Positions 27,415 through 36,504 of a stretch of DNA of 64,000 nucleotides are shown piece after piece. The position numbers were made by a program, and so were the translations under genes. Source of the stretch: Geothrix sp. PMB-07 (lineage in GTDB: Bacteria > Acidobacteriota > Holophagae > Holophagales > Holophagaceae); NCBI RefSeq assembly GCF_030758935.1, contig NZ_CP132333.1:3038992-3102991 (forward strand), written 5' to 3'. How positions within the stretch are numbered: position 1 is the stretch's first letter; every line of letters starts with the position of its first letter. The notes beneath the pieces were generated by a model that searched no databases, was not told the DNA's origin, and saw only the letters and a list, made by a program, of their open reading frames with translations.

Positions 27415-28934
27415 GGCTCACCCGTCCTGTTGCGGCGCCCCTGGAGGCCCTGGAGTTGCTCGGTCTCCGCGTCGGTCAAAAGCTGCTGAAGTTCCAGAAG
27501 GAAGATCATGCCGTTGTCCAGGCGGGCCACCTTCTCGATGTAGCGGTTGGCGCCCACGGCCGTCACGGCTGGTGGCGGCCCGAAGCGGTGCAGATCCACC
27601 GGCCGCACTTCGTCCACGGCATCCACCACCAGCCCGGTGTAGACCCCGCCAATGCTGGTGATGAGAATGCGGGAAATGGTCGTGGCTTCCACGCGATCCA
27701 GCCCGAAACGGGTGCGGAGATCCACCACGGGCATGACTTCGCCGCGCAGGTTCAGCACGCCATCCACGAACTGAGGCGCGCGCGGCACCGGCGTGATCTG
27801 GCCCACCATGATGATTTCGCGGACTTCGTGCAGGCGCAGGCCGTAGCTCTCGGGCCCGAGCCGGAAGACCACCAGCTCGAGGCTGGGCACGGTTTCCTGG
27901 ACACGGGTGTCATTGAGGCCCAGGCCCTGGCCCATGGCCGCGATCTTCTCCTGGTCGTCGCCGGTGATGATCTTGAGGACGTTGATGAGACTCACCATGC
28001 GGCCCGGCAGCAGGAGAATGCCCTCCAGATGCTCGCGCTCGGCCTCCGAAAGGGTCTGGGGCGGCGGCAGGGTCTGGCCGTCCTGAACGCGGAGAATCTC
28101 CTGGATCTCGTCCACCACCACGCCGATGCGGGCGGAGCCGAAGGAGAGCAGGACCACCATGTCCCGCTTGCGCTCACTGGCGCCCTGTTCGATGGAGAGG
28201 ATCTCCGACAGGTCCACCAGGGGCATGACCTGATCCCGCAGACAGATGACGCCCAGCACGTAGTCAGGCGCATCCGGAACCTTGGTCACCGGCGGCAGCT
28301 CGACGATCTCTTCAACCTCGTGGAGGGCGATGCCGAAGGATTCGGAGCCCAGCCGGAAGGTCACAAAGGGACGGCCATCTTCCTCGATCTCTTCCCCGCC
28401 CTCCTCGCCGGAACCGGCGAAGGTGTCGGCCATGCCGAGATCTTCAAACTCGGAGCGGCGCGTCAGCTCGCTGCTATCCAGCAGCTTCTCCAGGTGGATC
28501 AGGGTGATCAGCCGGGTGCCCACGGTGACCATGCCCGCCAGGTACTCGGCCCGGATGCCCGCCACCAGGGGCGGCGTTTCGCGGACGGTGTGATCCTCCA
28601 GCCGCACCACTTCGGCCACGGAATCCACTTGCAGCCCCGTGGCGCCACTGCCGAGGCGCAGCACGATGATGCGGGTTTTCGAGGTGGGTTCCTGAGGGGC
28701 CAGGTGGAAGCGGTTCCGGCTGTCGATGACCGGGATGATGAGCCCGCGGAGGTTGATGACCCCCAGAATGAAGCTGGGGCTGCCGGGCACCGGGGTGACA
28801 TCGCTGCGGTGGGTGATCTCCTGCACACGGTCGATGTCCAGGCCGAATTCCACCCCATCCAGGGTGAAGGTCACCAGCTGGCCCGAGGGCACCAGCTCCG
28901 TGGCGAGGTGGGCCTGGGTGGACTCGGCGGCCAT
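27411..28934 (-). CDS. Triple-CheW-domain scaffold protein
   Basis: A 507-residue protein with three consecutive CheW domains, at about residues 15-155, 185-330 and 345-490. Each has the same core signature: VTFTLDGVEFGLDIDRVQEI / ILGVINLRGLIIPVID; VTFRLGSESFGIALHEVEEI / VLGVICLRDQVMPLVD; LVVFRLGPESYGLRLHEVREI / VDGVLNLRGEVMPVVD. CheW couples receptors to CheA; a three-domain form could crosslink several receptors or kinases in the array. It sits between the CheZ-like gene and cheA and overlaps cheA by four bases. The domain boundaries are approximate. Confidence 0.88.
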   Translation of the reverse strand: MAAESTQAHLATELVPSGQLVTFTLDGVEFGLDIDRVQEITHRSDVTPVPGSPSFILGVINLRGLIIPVIDSRNRFHLAPQEPTSKTRIIVLRLGSGATGLQVDSVAEVVRLEDHTVRETPPLVAGIRAEYLAGMVTVGTRLITLIHLEKLLDSSELTRRSEFEDLGMADTFAGSGEEGGEEIEEDGRPFVTFRLGSESFGIALHEVEEIVELPPVTKVPDAPDYVLGVICLRDQVMPLVDLSEILSIEQGASERKRDMVVLLSFGSARIGVVVDEIQEILRVQDGQTLPPPQTLSEAEREHLEGILLLPGRMVSLINVLKIITGDDQEKIAAMGQGLGLNDTRVQETVPSLELVVFRLGPESYGLRLHEVREIIMVGQITPVPRAPQFVDGVLNLRGEVMPVVDLRTRFGLDRVEATTISRILITSIGGVYTGLVVDAVDEVRPVDLHRFGPPPAVTAVGANRYIEKVARLDNGMIFLLELQQLLTDAETEQLQGLQGRRNRTGEP

Positions 28935-28937
28935 GGC

Positions 28938-29546
28938 TTACCCCTTCTTCTGGGTTTTGAAGGCCTCGATTACCGCGTCGGCGTGGGCCTTGTTCTCGTC
29001 GGGCGTGGTTCCCGTCTGGGCGATGGTGTGGCTGATGGAGGGGCGCTCCGTGTCGCTCTTCAGGCCCGTGCCCAGCAGGTCCACGATGTAGTCATGGATC
29101 TGGCGCAGGTGATGGACGATGCGCTCCAGCTTCTGCCGGGTGATGTCCTGGAACTGCATGAGGTCCATGGCCTCGAAGACCTTGTCCTGGATCTCCTTGC
29201 TGGCGCTCATCACCTCGTGGATGGCCTTCTGCACGCCCTGGGACTGGGCGCCCTCGTGGCGCATCATGTCCGTGATGAGCTGCTGCTGGCGCGACACCAG
29301 ACGGCTGATCTGGTCCAGCTGATCCATCACCTTGTTGGACTCGCGCTCGGTCACAGAGGTGACCGTATCCAGCTCGGAGATCACGTGCCCGCTGCCATCC
29401 TTGTGCGGCTCGGCATGGGCCGATGGCGCAGGCGGTGGGGGCGGAGCGGGAGCGTGATCCGCTTCCGGCGCCTTGGGGGCCGCCTTGGCCTTCTTGGCAG
29501 GTTTTCCGCCTCCGGCGAGGAGGGCGTCGATTTCAGACTGGTCCAT
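28938..29546 (-). CDS. CheZ-like CheY phosphatase with FliM-type N-terminal peptide
   Basis: A 202-residue protein. It opens with MDQSEIDALLAGGG, closely matching the CheY-phosphate-binding N-terminal peptide of FliM/FliY (SQxEIDALL). After a Lys/Ala/Pro-rich linker (about 15-50) it is helical and carries MQFQDITRQKLERIVHHL at about 130-147, aligning with the CheZ active-site DxxxQ. I infer a CheY phosphatase that captures its substrate through a switch-protein-like peptide. It sits between cheY and the triple CheW gene, only a few bases from each. Confidence 0.8.
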   Translation of the reverse strand: MDQSEIDALLAGGGKPAKKAKAAPKAPEADHAPAPPPPPAPSAHAEPHKDGSGHVISELDTVTSVTERESNKVMDQLDQISRLVSRQQQLITDMMRHEGAQSQGVQKAIHEVMSASKEIQDKVFEAMDLMQFQDITRQKLERIVHHLRQIHDYIVDLLGTGLKSDTERPSISHTIAQTGTTPDENKAHADAVIEAFKTQKKG

Positions 29547-29556
29547 GGCGCACTCC

Positions 29557-29913
29557 CTACCCGAGGAGGGATTCGATCTTTTCCTTGAGGGTCTCCGGGG
29601 TGAACGGCTTCACCACGTAGTTGTTCACGCCGGCCTGGAGGGCCTCGACGATGTCCTCCTTGGCGGCATTGGTGGTCACCATGAGGATGGGGATGCCCGC
29701 GTTCTGGCCGCGCACCGTCTTGACGAACTCAAGGCCATCCATCTCAGGCATGTTCCAGTCGGTGATGATCATTTCCACCCCGCCCTGGCCGAGCTTTTCC
29801 AGCCCGTTCTTGCCGTTTTCACCCTCGACCACATCGGTATAGCCGATGCGCGACAGGGTGTTGATGATGATGCGCCGCATCGTCGAGGAATCGTCCACGA
29901 TGAGGATCTTCAC
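29557..29913 (-). CDS. cheY: Chemotaxis response regulator CheY
   Basis: A 118-residue single receiver domain. The acidic pocket is Asp7-Asp8, the phospho-acceptor Asp52 lies in TDWNMPEMDG, a Thr pair sits at about 80-81 in MVTTNAA, and Lys102 is in VVKPF. There is no output domain. It is the first gene of the minus-strand chemotaxis operon and the presumed target of CheA and of the two CheZ-like proteins. GGAGG lies before the ATG. Confidence 0.95.
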   Translation of the reverse strand: MKILIVDDSSTMRRIIINTLSRIGYTDVVEGENGKNGLEKLGQGGVEMIITDWNMPEMDGLEFVKTVRGQNAGIPILMVTTNAAKEDIVEALQAGVNNYVVKPFTPETLKEKIESLLG

Positions 29914-29945
29914 GGGGGCCTCCTGGAAAGGATGGTGGAACGTAA

Positions 29946-30341
29946 TCAGAGAGAGGACGAAGGCGCGTGCGCCTCCAGGAACTTCACGAGGGCTTCGAGA
30001 TCATCAGGGTAGACGTTTTGGAACTTGATACCCAACTCGTAGCCCCCGGCATCGAGCTGCTCGACCCGGACAACCATGCCCAGGGCCACCAGGGGGCGGA
30101 CATCCGCATCCTGCACTGGGCCGAAGTGGTTCTGGTAGCGGCCCCAGCCGGGCACGCGCAGCTCCAGCTTGAGCAGGGTCCCCAGGGGGTAGGCCCGGGG
30201 CGAATCGATCAGCAGCCCGCCAGCGGACACATCCTTGTAACTGCTCGTGGAGGGGGCATCCCCCTTGTGGAAACTCAATTCCTGGAACCCCAGAGTCGCC
30301 TCCAGGGGGATCCGTTGGTATTTTCGCCGTTCCTGACTCAT
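29946..30341 (-). CDS. PilZ-domain protein
   Basis: A 131-residue single PilZ domain. The cyclic-di-GMP-binding pattern begins with RRKYQRIPL (RxxxR type) and continues with DVSAGGLLID (the DxSxxG motif). Both key parts are intact, so binding of cyclic di-GMP is likely. GAGGAAG precedes the ATG at 30341; a much longer open frame upstream is not PilZ and is rejected. It lies 32 bases upstream of cheY on the same strand and may be the first gene of the chemotaxis transcript, linking second messenger and motility. Confidence 0.85.
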   Translation of the reverse strand: MSQERRKYQRIPLEATLGFQELSFHKGDAPSTSSYKDVSAGGLLIDSPRAYPLGTLLKLELRVPGWGRYQNHFGPVQDADVRPLVALGMVVRVEQLDAGGYELGIKFQNVYPDDLEALVKFLEAHAPSSSL

Positions 30342-30509
30342 GGGCTTCCTCACAATGGGGCATCGGAGGGGTGGCTTTCCGACTTGAATCCTGCAAAAGC
30401 TGCCCCGATTGGGCCCCGAACGTTCCCGAGTGACCCCGGGCACGGGCCTGGGTGGGCTAGACTGGAAACACGCTGAGCGCGCCCGTTGGGAGCGCCCCCC
30501 GGAGGATCC

Positions 30510-31051
30510 ATGCCCACTGCCCAAGGCCCCTGCCCCATGGACCCCGGCCAGATGGAGACCACCCTCCAGCGCCTGGCCTCCGATCTGCTGGCCCGGGTAA
30601 AACCCGAGGAAGAATTGGTTCTGCTGGGCATCCGCTCCCGGGGCCTGCCCCTGGCCGAGCGCCTGGCCACCCTGCTCCGGGCCAGCACCGGCGCCCCGGT
30701 GCCAGTCGGCGCCCTGGACATCACCCTTTATCGGGATGACCTCACGGAGATGGTGGGCAGCCCCATCGTCCGCCCCACGGAAATTCCCTTCACCCTGACC
30801 GGGCGCACGGTTGTCCTGGTCGACGATGTGCTTTATACAGGCCGGACGGTCCGGGCCGCCCTGGATGCCCTGCTGGACCACGGACGGCCCCGGCGGGTCA
30901 TGCTTCTGGTCATGGCGGACCGCAGCGGCCGGGAACTCCCCATCCAGGCGGATCTGGTCGGCGTCCGGGTGGAAATCCCCCCAGGGCACCGCGTCGCAGT
31001 GCGCGTGAAAGAAATCGACGGCGCGGACGGCGTCACCGTGGAGGCCTGCTG

Positions 31052-31052
<1 letters not shown>
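30510..31052 (+). CDS. pyrR: Bifunctional pyr regulator / uracil phosphoribosyltransferase PyrR
   Basis: A 180-residue type I phosphoribosyltransferase. The PRPP-binding loop is VVLVDDVLYTGRT at about residues 93-105, and the N-terminal IRSRGLPLAERLA and DITLYRDDL regions are typical for PyrR. In Bacillus PyrR binds pyr mRNA to cause attenuation; no clear attenuator or anti-terminator structure is visible in the 100 bases upstream, so regulation here may differ. GGAGG lies four bases before the ATG, tight but usable. The stop shares a base with the pyrB start (TGATG). Confidence 0.92.
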
Positions 31053-32007
<955 letters not shown>

Positions 32008-32011
<4 letters not shown>

Positions 32012-32499
32012 GCGCACCCGTCGAAGTCCTGTCCCGTCTGCTCTGGCTCAGAGACACCGCCGCCCTTCCGGACAAGGCCCTGGCCGATCAGCTGGGCCTG
32101 GAGCCCACAGCCCTGGCGGCCCTGGTGCGTTCCCATCCCGAGCGCTTCCACGAATCCCTGGTCTTCCCCCTCACAGCCGAAGAACGCCAGAAGATTCCCG
32201 ATGCCCCCGTGCTGGCCTTCACGGAGGCTGGTGCCGCCCTGCTCACGGGCCTGCTGCCGGAGAAGGAGCCCGTCCTGCTGGGCCTTCTGCCCGCTTTCGC
32301 CGAGGCGCGGCACGTGCTCACCTCCCAGGCCGAGCTCTCCGCCCGGCTCGCAGCCCTGGAACAGAAGCTGGAGCTGGTCATCCAGGCACTCCAGGGCGAA
32401 GCCGAAGAGGGCGCCCACCCCGAACACCGCATCGGCTTCGTGGTCGAAGATCTCCCCAAGGGCCTGAAGGCCAAACAGCGCAACGATAGAAAGGGATGA
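32008..32499 (+). CDS. ORF6N-like small protein in the pyr operon
   Basis: A 163-residue protein starting with GTG in a four-base overlap with pyrB. The N-terminal 80 residues (ADQLGLEPTALAALVRSHPERFHESLVFPLTAEE) resemble the ORF6N/KilA-N type domains of phage antirepressors, where R-NPERFP and FxLTxEE are common. A coiled segment follows (LSARLAALEQKLELVIQAL). This is a weak family match by eye. It is certainly a gene, given the tight packing between pyrB and gpmI, but its role in a pyrimidine operon is unclear. Confidence 0.55.
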
Positions 32500-32506
32500 A
32501 GCACCC

Positions 32507-34036
32507 ATGATCCAAGGCCCCGTCACCCTCCTCATCCTCGATGGCTTCGGCGATGGGCCGCGCAATCCCTTCGACGCCACCTTCGTGGCGAAGATGCCCC
32601 GGTTCAATGAGCTGCGCCGCACCTTCGCCACCACCCAACTGCTCACCAGCGGCGAGGCCGTGGGCCTTCCCGACGGCCAGTTCGGCAATTCCGAAGTGGG
32701 CCATATGAACCTGGGCGCAGGCCGCGTGGTGTGGCAGGAGCTCACCCGCATCGATGCCGCCATCCGCAAGGGCACCTTCCGCGAGAACCCCGCGATGGCC
32801 AAGCTCATGGCCGACCTCAAGGCCACCGGGAAGCGCCTGCACCTGCTGGGACTGGTGAGCGACGGCGGCGTGCACAGCCACCAGAACCACCTGGTGGCCC
32901 TGGCCCAGTGGGCCCAGGCCGAGGGCGTGGCCACCACCATCCACGCCATTACCGATGGCCGCGACACCGGCCAGAAGAGCGCCGACGGCTTCCTCCAATG
33001 GCTCTGCTTCCAGCTGCGGGCCTGCCCCCTCATCACCCTCGGCTCCGTCTGCGGCCGCTACACGGCCATGGACCGGGACAAGCGCTGGGAGCGCACCGAA
33101 CAGGCCTGGAAGCTCTATGTGGATGGGGACGCGCCCCAGTCGGCGCCGGATGCGCTGGCCGCCATTGCCTCCGCCTATGATCGAGGCGAAACCGACGAGT
33201 TCGTGGCCCCCACCAAACTGCCCGGGTTCCAGCCCTTCACCGATGGCGACGGTGTGCTGTTCTTCAACTTCCGCGCGGACCGCGCCCGGCAGCTCTGCCA
33301 CGCCCTGGTGCATCCGGCCTTCATTGGCTTCACTCCGAAAAAACGTCCCAAGGTGAACCTCGTGACGTTCACCGCCTACGATGCGGAGCTCGAGCCCTAC
33401 CTCTCCGTGGCCTACCCACCCCAGAGCCTCGACCTCATCCTTGGCGAGCTCATCAGCGCCCAGGGCTGGAAGCAGTTCCGTACGGCCGAGACGGAGAAAT
33501 ACGCCCACGTCACCTACTTCTTCAACGGTGGCCGGGAAGTGCCCTTCGACCACGAAGAGCGGCGCCTGGTGCCCTCCCCCAAGGTGGCCACCTACGACCT
33601 GCAGCCCGAGATGAGCCTCGCGGATGTGAGCCGGGGGCTGGAAGCCGCCATCCGCACGGGCGACTACCGCCTGCTGGTCTGCAACCTGGCCAACCCCGAC
33701 ATGATCGGCCACACGGGCGATCTCGCGGCGGCCATCACCGCCTGCGAGGCCGTGGATGCCGCCGTAGGACGCATCGCCGATGCCACCCTGGCCATGGGCG
33801 GCGCGCTGTTCATCACCGCCGACCACGGCAACTGCGAGTGCATGCGGGACGAGGGCGGCCAGCCCCATACGGCCCACACCCTCAATCCCGTGCCCGCCGT
33901 GCTGGTGGCGAAAGGATTAGAGGCCCGCCAGCTCCGAACGGGCGGCGCCCTCAGCGATGTGGCGCCCACCCTGCTGCAGCTGTTCGGCCTGCCCCAGCCC
34001 GAGGTCATGGACGGCAAAAGCCTTATTTGTGACTGA
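32507..34036 (+). CDS. gpmI: 2,3-bisphosphoglycerate-independent phosphoglycerate mutase
   Basis: A 509-residue manganese-dependent alkaline-phosphatase-fold enzyme of glycolysis. The N-terminal LLILDGFGDG metal site, the phosphoserine region GNSEVGHMNLGAG, the ITDGRDT segment and the C-terminal DMIGHTGD, TADHGNCE and HT metal sites are all present. It interconverts 3- and 2-phosphoglycerate. It starts eight bases after the ORF6N-like gene and probably shares its transcript. Confidence 0.95.
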   Translation: MIQGPVTLLILDGFGDGPRNPFDATFVAKMPRFNELRRTFATTQLLTSGEAVGLPDGQFGNSEVGHMNLGAGRVVWQELTRIDAAIRKGTFRENPAMAKLMADLKATGKRLHLLGLVSDGGVHSHQNHLVALAQWAQAEGVATTIHAITDGRDTGQKSADGFLQWLCFQLRACPLITLGSVCGRYTAMDRDKRWERTEQAWKLYVDGDAPQSAPDALAAIASAYDRGETDEFVAPTKLPGFQPFTDGDGVLFFNFRADRARQLCHALVHPAFIGFTPKKRPKVNLVTFTAYDAELEPYLSVAYPPQSLDLILGELISAQGWKQFRTAETEKYAHVTYFFNGGREVPFDHEERRLVPSPKVATYDLQPEMSLADVSRGLEAAIRTGDYRLLVCNLANPDMIGHTGDLAAAITACEAVDAAVGRIADATLAMGGALFITADHGNCECMRDEGGQPHTAHTLNPVPAVLVAKGLEARQLRTGGALSDVAPTLLQLFGLPQPEVMDGKSLICD

Positions 34037-34112
34037 CAAGACTTCAACCTCTCCACGGCTGAACCGATAGGGAGCCAGCATCTCTCTCTGGCGTCCCTCA
34101 TCTGGAGTCTCA

Positions 34113-35351
34113 ATGCCCTTGCCTTCCCCTGGAGCGCCCAGACCGGGCCGAGCCATGGCCCGGAGGCTCACCTGGGGTGTGGCGATCTTCAACCTGCTCA
34201 TCGTGGCGCTCGGAGCCGGAACCCTCATCTGGAGCCGGAGCCAGTACCTTGACCGCGCCGAGACCGCCACCCACAACCTGGCCCAGGTGCTGGAACAGAA
34301 CATGCTGGGCATGGTCAACCAGATCGACCTGGTCCAACTCGCTGTCAAAGATCACGTGGAAGGTCGGCAGCCGACGCTGCCCGATCAGGAGGTCCAGGCT
34401 CTCCTGCAGACTCAGGTCTCGCGAGCCCGCATTCTCCATGCCCTGCGCGTCGCCGATGCCACGGGGCTCATTAAGCAAGGGACTCAGATTCCCGAACACC
34501 AGTCCCTGACCGTGGACGACCGGGACTACTTCCAGCACCTCAAGGCCCACCCCGATACAGGCCTCTTCATCTCAAGGCCCATTCAGGGCCGCATCAGCGG
34601 CATGTGGGTGGTGATCTTCGCCCGCAGGCTGAACCAGCGGAACGGCCAGTTCGCAGGCGTGGTCTACGGCACCATCACCATCGACCGGCTGGTGAGTTCC
34701 CTTTCGGAATTGGACGTGGGTCCCCACGGTTCCGTTTCACTGCGAGGCAGCAACCTCGAATTGCTGGCGCGGTTCCCCAAGCTCCCAAACGCAGAACGCT
34801 ACATCGGTGACGCCAAGGTCGAAGGCGAGTATCTGAGGGCCGTGCAGTCCGGCCGCCACATCAGCCACTTCACGGTCCCTTCGGTGATCGATGGGCAACC
34901 TCGCACCTACACCTTGCGGCGCCTCTCGAACCCCACCTTCTTCATCCTGGTTGGTCTGGCCCAGGAGGATTATCTGCAGGCCTGGCGGCGAGAAGCCTAC
35001 CTCTCAGGCACCGCAGTACTGGGCATCCTCATTCTTTCCTTTGTCATTGCCCGAATGGCGCGCAGCGCCTGGAACCGCCAGCTGGCTTCCCAGGCCGAGC
35101 GCGATCAGCTCATCGAGGATCTGACCCTGGCCCTGGCCGAAGTCAAACACCTCAAGGGCATGCTGCCCATCTGCGGCCAGTGCAAAAAAATACGGGACAG
35201 CCAGGGCCGCTGGATCGACCTGGAGTCCTACATCTCTGATCACAGCGACGCCACGTTCAGTCACGGCGTCTGCCCGGATTGTGTGAAGGATCTGCGTGAG
35301 GAGATGCGGGCCCGCCGGGTGGAACGTGATCAGGATCCGGATCCGGGCTAA
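34113..35351 (+). CDS. Cache-type membrane sensor with a zinc-ribbon-like tail
   Basis: A 412-residue membrane protein. A transmembrane segment at about 22-42, a periplasmic Cache/PAS-like sensor (DRDYFQHLKAHPDTGLFISRP is typical) and a second transmembrane segment near 290-310 are followed by a coiled coil. The C-terminus has the motif LKGMLPICGQCKKIRD...FSHGVCPDC, with two CxxC pairs. This tail recurs in bacterial signalling proteins and may bind zinc. There is no kinase, cyclase or methyl-accepting domain, so the output is unknown. The stop overlaps the convergent remnant by three bases. Confidence 0.7.
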   Translation: MPLPSPGAPRPGRAMARRLTWGVAIFNLLIVALGAGTLIWSRSQYLDRAETATHNLAQVLEQNMLGMVNQIDLVQLAVKDHVEGRQPTLPDQEVQALLQTQVSRARILHALRVADATGLIKQGTQIPEHQSLTVDDRDYFQHLKAHPDTGLFISRPIQGRISGMWVVIFARRLNQRNGQFAGVVYGTITIDRLVSSLSELDVGPHGSVSLRGSNLELLARFPKLPNAERYIGDAKVEGEYLRAVQSGRHISHFTVPSVIDGQPRTYTLRRLSNPTFFILVGLAQEDYLQAWRREAYLSGTAVLGILILSFVIARMARSAWNRQLASQAERDQLIEDLTLALAEVKHLKGMLPICGQCKKIRDSQGRWIDLESYISDHSDATFSHGVCPDCVKDLREEMRARRVERDQDPDPG

Positions 35352-35553
35352 GGCCGACGCAAGAACGCCCGCAGGGCGCCGCTATCCGCCTTGATCGACA
35401 GCCCCTCCCGGCTGGCCTTCTGCGCCAACGCCCGATGAGATGCCGCATCGGCGCCGCCCTGGGCCGCCTTCAGGCTTTCCGCTTTGGCCAGAATGAGGAA
35501 GAAGCGGTGGTCGCGTGGGTTGGAGGCCAGCCCCTCCTGTACCGCCAGGCGGC
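35348..35553 (-). pseudogene. 3' remnant of a TPR-like gene
   Basis: About 65 sensible C-terminal residues on the minus strand (GLASNPRDHRFFLILAKAES, ending LRAFLRRP) read like the tail of a tetratricopeptide-type protein. Homology-like sequence stops abruptly near 35553, where a different gene tail begins on the opposite strand. No start codon or upstream body exists. The exact end is approximate. Confidence 0.45.
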
Positions 35554-35554
35554 A

Positions 35555-35727
35555 GCCAGTCCGTGAAAGGCGTGAAGCTGGGGTTCCGGGTGGACCTGGA
35601 ATACAAGGTGACAAACCACCTGGCAGCCGTGGCCACCTTCCAGGCCGTTGAATTGGGGGTAGACGCCCCGGGCACCGGCAGCCTGAACCCCAGCTGGTTC
35701 CAGGCCGGCGCCCGCTGGCGGTTCTGA
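35555..35727 (+). pseudogene. 3' remnant of an outer-membrane beta-barrel gene
   Basis: The last 57 or so residues (VKLGFRVDLEYKVTNHL, then NPSWFQAGARWRF) alternate like beta strands and end in Phe, the outer-membrane barrel insertion signature. The 5' part is absent, and the reading frame upstream belongs to the opposite-strand remnant. Together the two fragments mark a deletion or rearrangement junction near 35554. Confidence 0.5.
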
Positions 35728-35853
35728 GGCTCAGCCCCGTTCACCGGGAAGGCTGACGCCCTTCGCGCCTGCTACGCTTTGACACGCGATCCACGCCCCG
35801 CCCTGCCCGGCTTTTCCCGCGCGGCGAGGCGGGGCCGCGCGGAGCACCCAGGC

Positions 35854-36402
35854 ATGAAGATCGCTTTCATCGGCACCCATGGCGTCGGAAAGACCACCCT
35901 TTGCTATGAGCTGGCCGCGGCCCTCAAGCGCGAGGGCGTGCATGTGGACATCGTCAAGGAAGTCGCCCGCCTCTCCCCGCTGCCCATCAATCAGAAGACG
36001 TCCCTGGAGGCGCAGACCTGGATCTTCTTCACGCAGATGGCGGAAGAGATCCGCTCCGGCAGCCAGCACGATGTCCTCGTCTGCGACCGCAGCGTGCTGG
36101 ACAACTACGCCTACATGATGCTGGCCTTTGGCCGCCAACTGCCCATCGAGCGGTTCATGCACCACTGGATGAAGAGCTACGACCTGCTCTTCAAGGTGCC
36201 CTTCAGCGGCCAATTGGCGGCGGATGGCGTGCGGGACACCGACACCTTCTTCGCCGAGGCGGTGGATCAGCTGGTGGACAAGCTGCTCGCCGAGCGCAGC
36301 ATCCCCCACGAGCGGCTGGAACCTGGCGTCCGTCCCTCGTGGATCGAGCGGGTGAAGCAGGTGGCGCTGCACCACCCCAAGGGGCAGAAGCGGTTGCTCT
36401 GA
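35854..36402 (+). CDS. P-loop ATPase/kinase of the AAA_28 (NadR-like) type
   Basis: A 182-residue ATP-binding protein. Walker A is GTHGVGKTT (residues 7-15), and a Walker-B-like VLVCDRSVLDNYAYM follows at about 84-97. This arrangement is common in small P-loop kinases such as NadR's ribosylnicotinamide kinase domain. No lid or substrate residue lets me name a substrate. The ATG at 35854 is chosen because the P-loop follows at once; the upstream frame is not conserved-looking. Confidence 0.7.
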   Translation: MKIAFIGTHGVGKTTLCYELAAALKREGVHVDIVKEVARLSPLPINQKTSLEAQTWIFFTQMAEEIRSGSQHDVLVCDRSVLDNYAYMMLAFGRQLPIERFMHHWMKSYDLLFKVPFSGQLAADGVRDTDTFFAEAVDQLVDKLLAERSIPHERLEPGVRPSWIERVKQVALHHPKGQKRLL

Positions 36403-36504
36403 GCCGCGGATAGACGCCGCCGCCATCGTTTGTGACCCATATCTCCTCAATACTGCTGGAGAGCCTCCTACCCCAGGTAGATCATGGAATCGATGGAGGC
36501 TTTC

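Noticed and set aside
30342-30509. PyrR-controlled attenuator upstream of pyrR
   Set aside because: No competing hairpins and no T-tract terminator could be seen.
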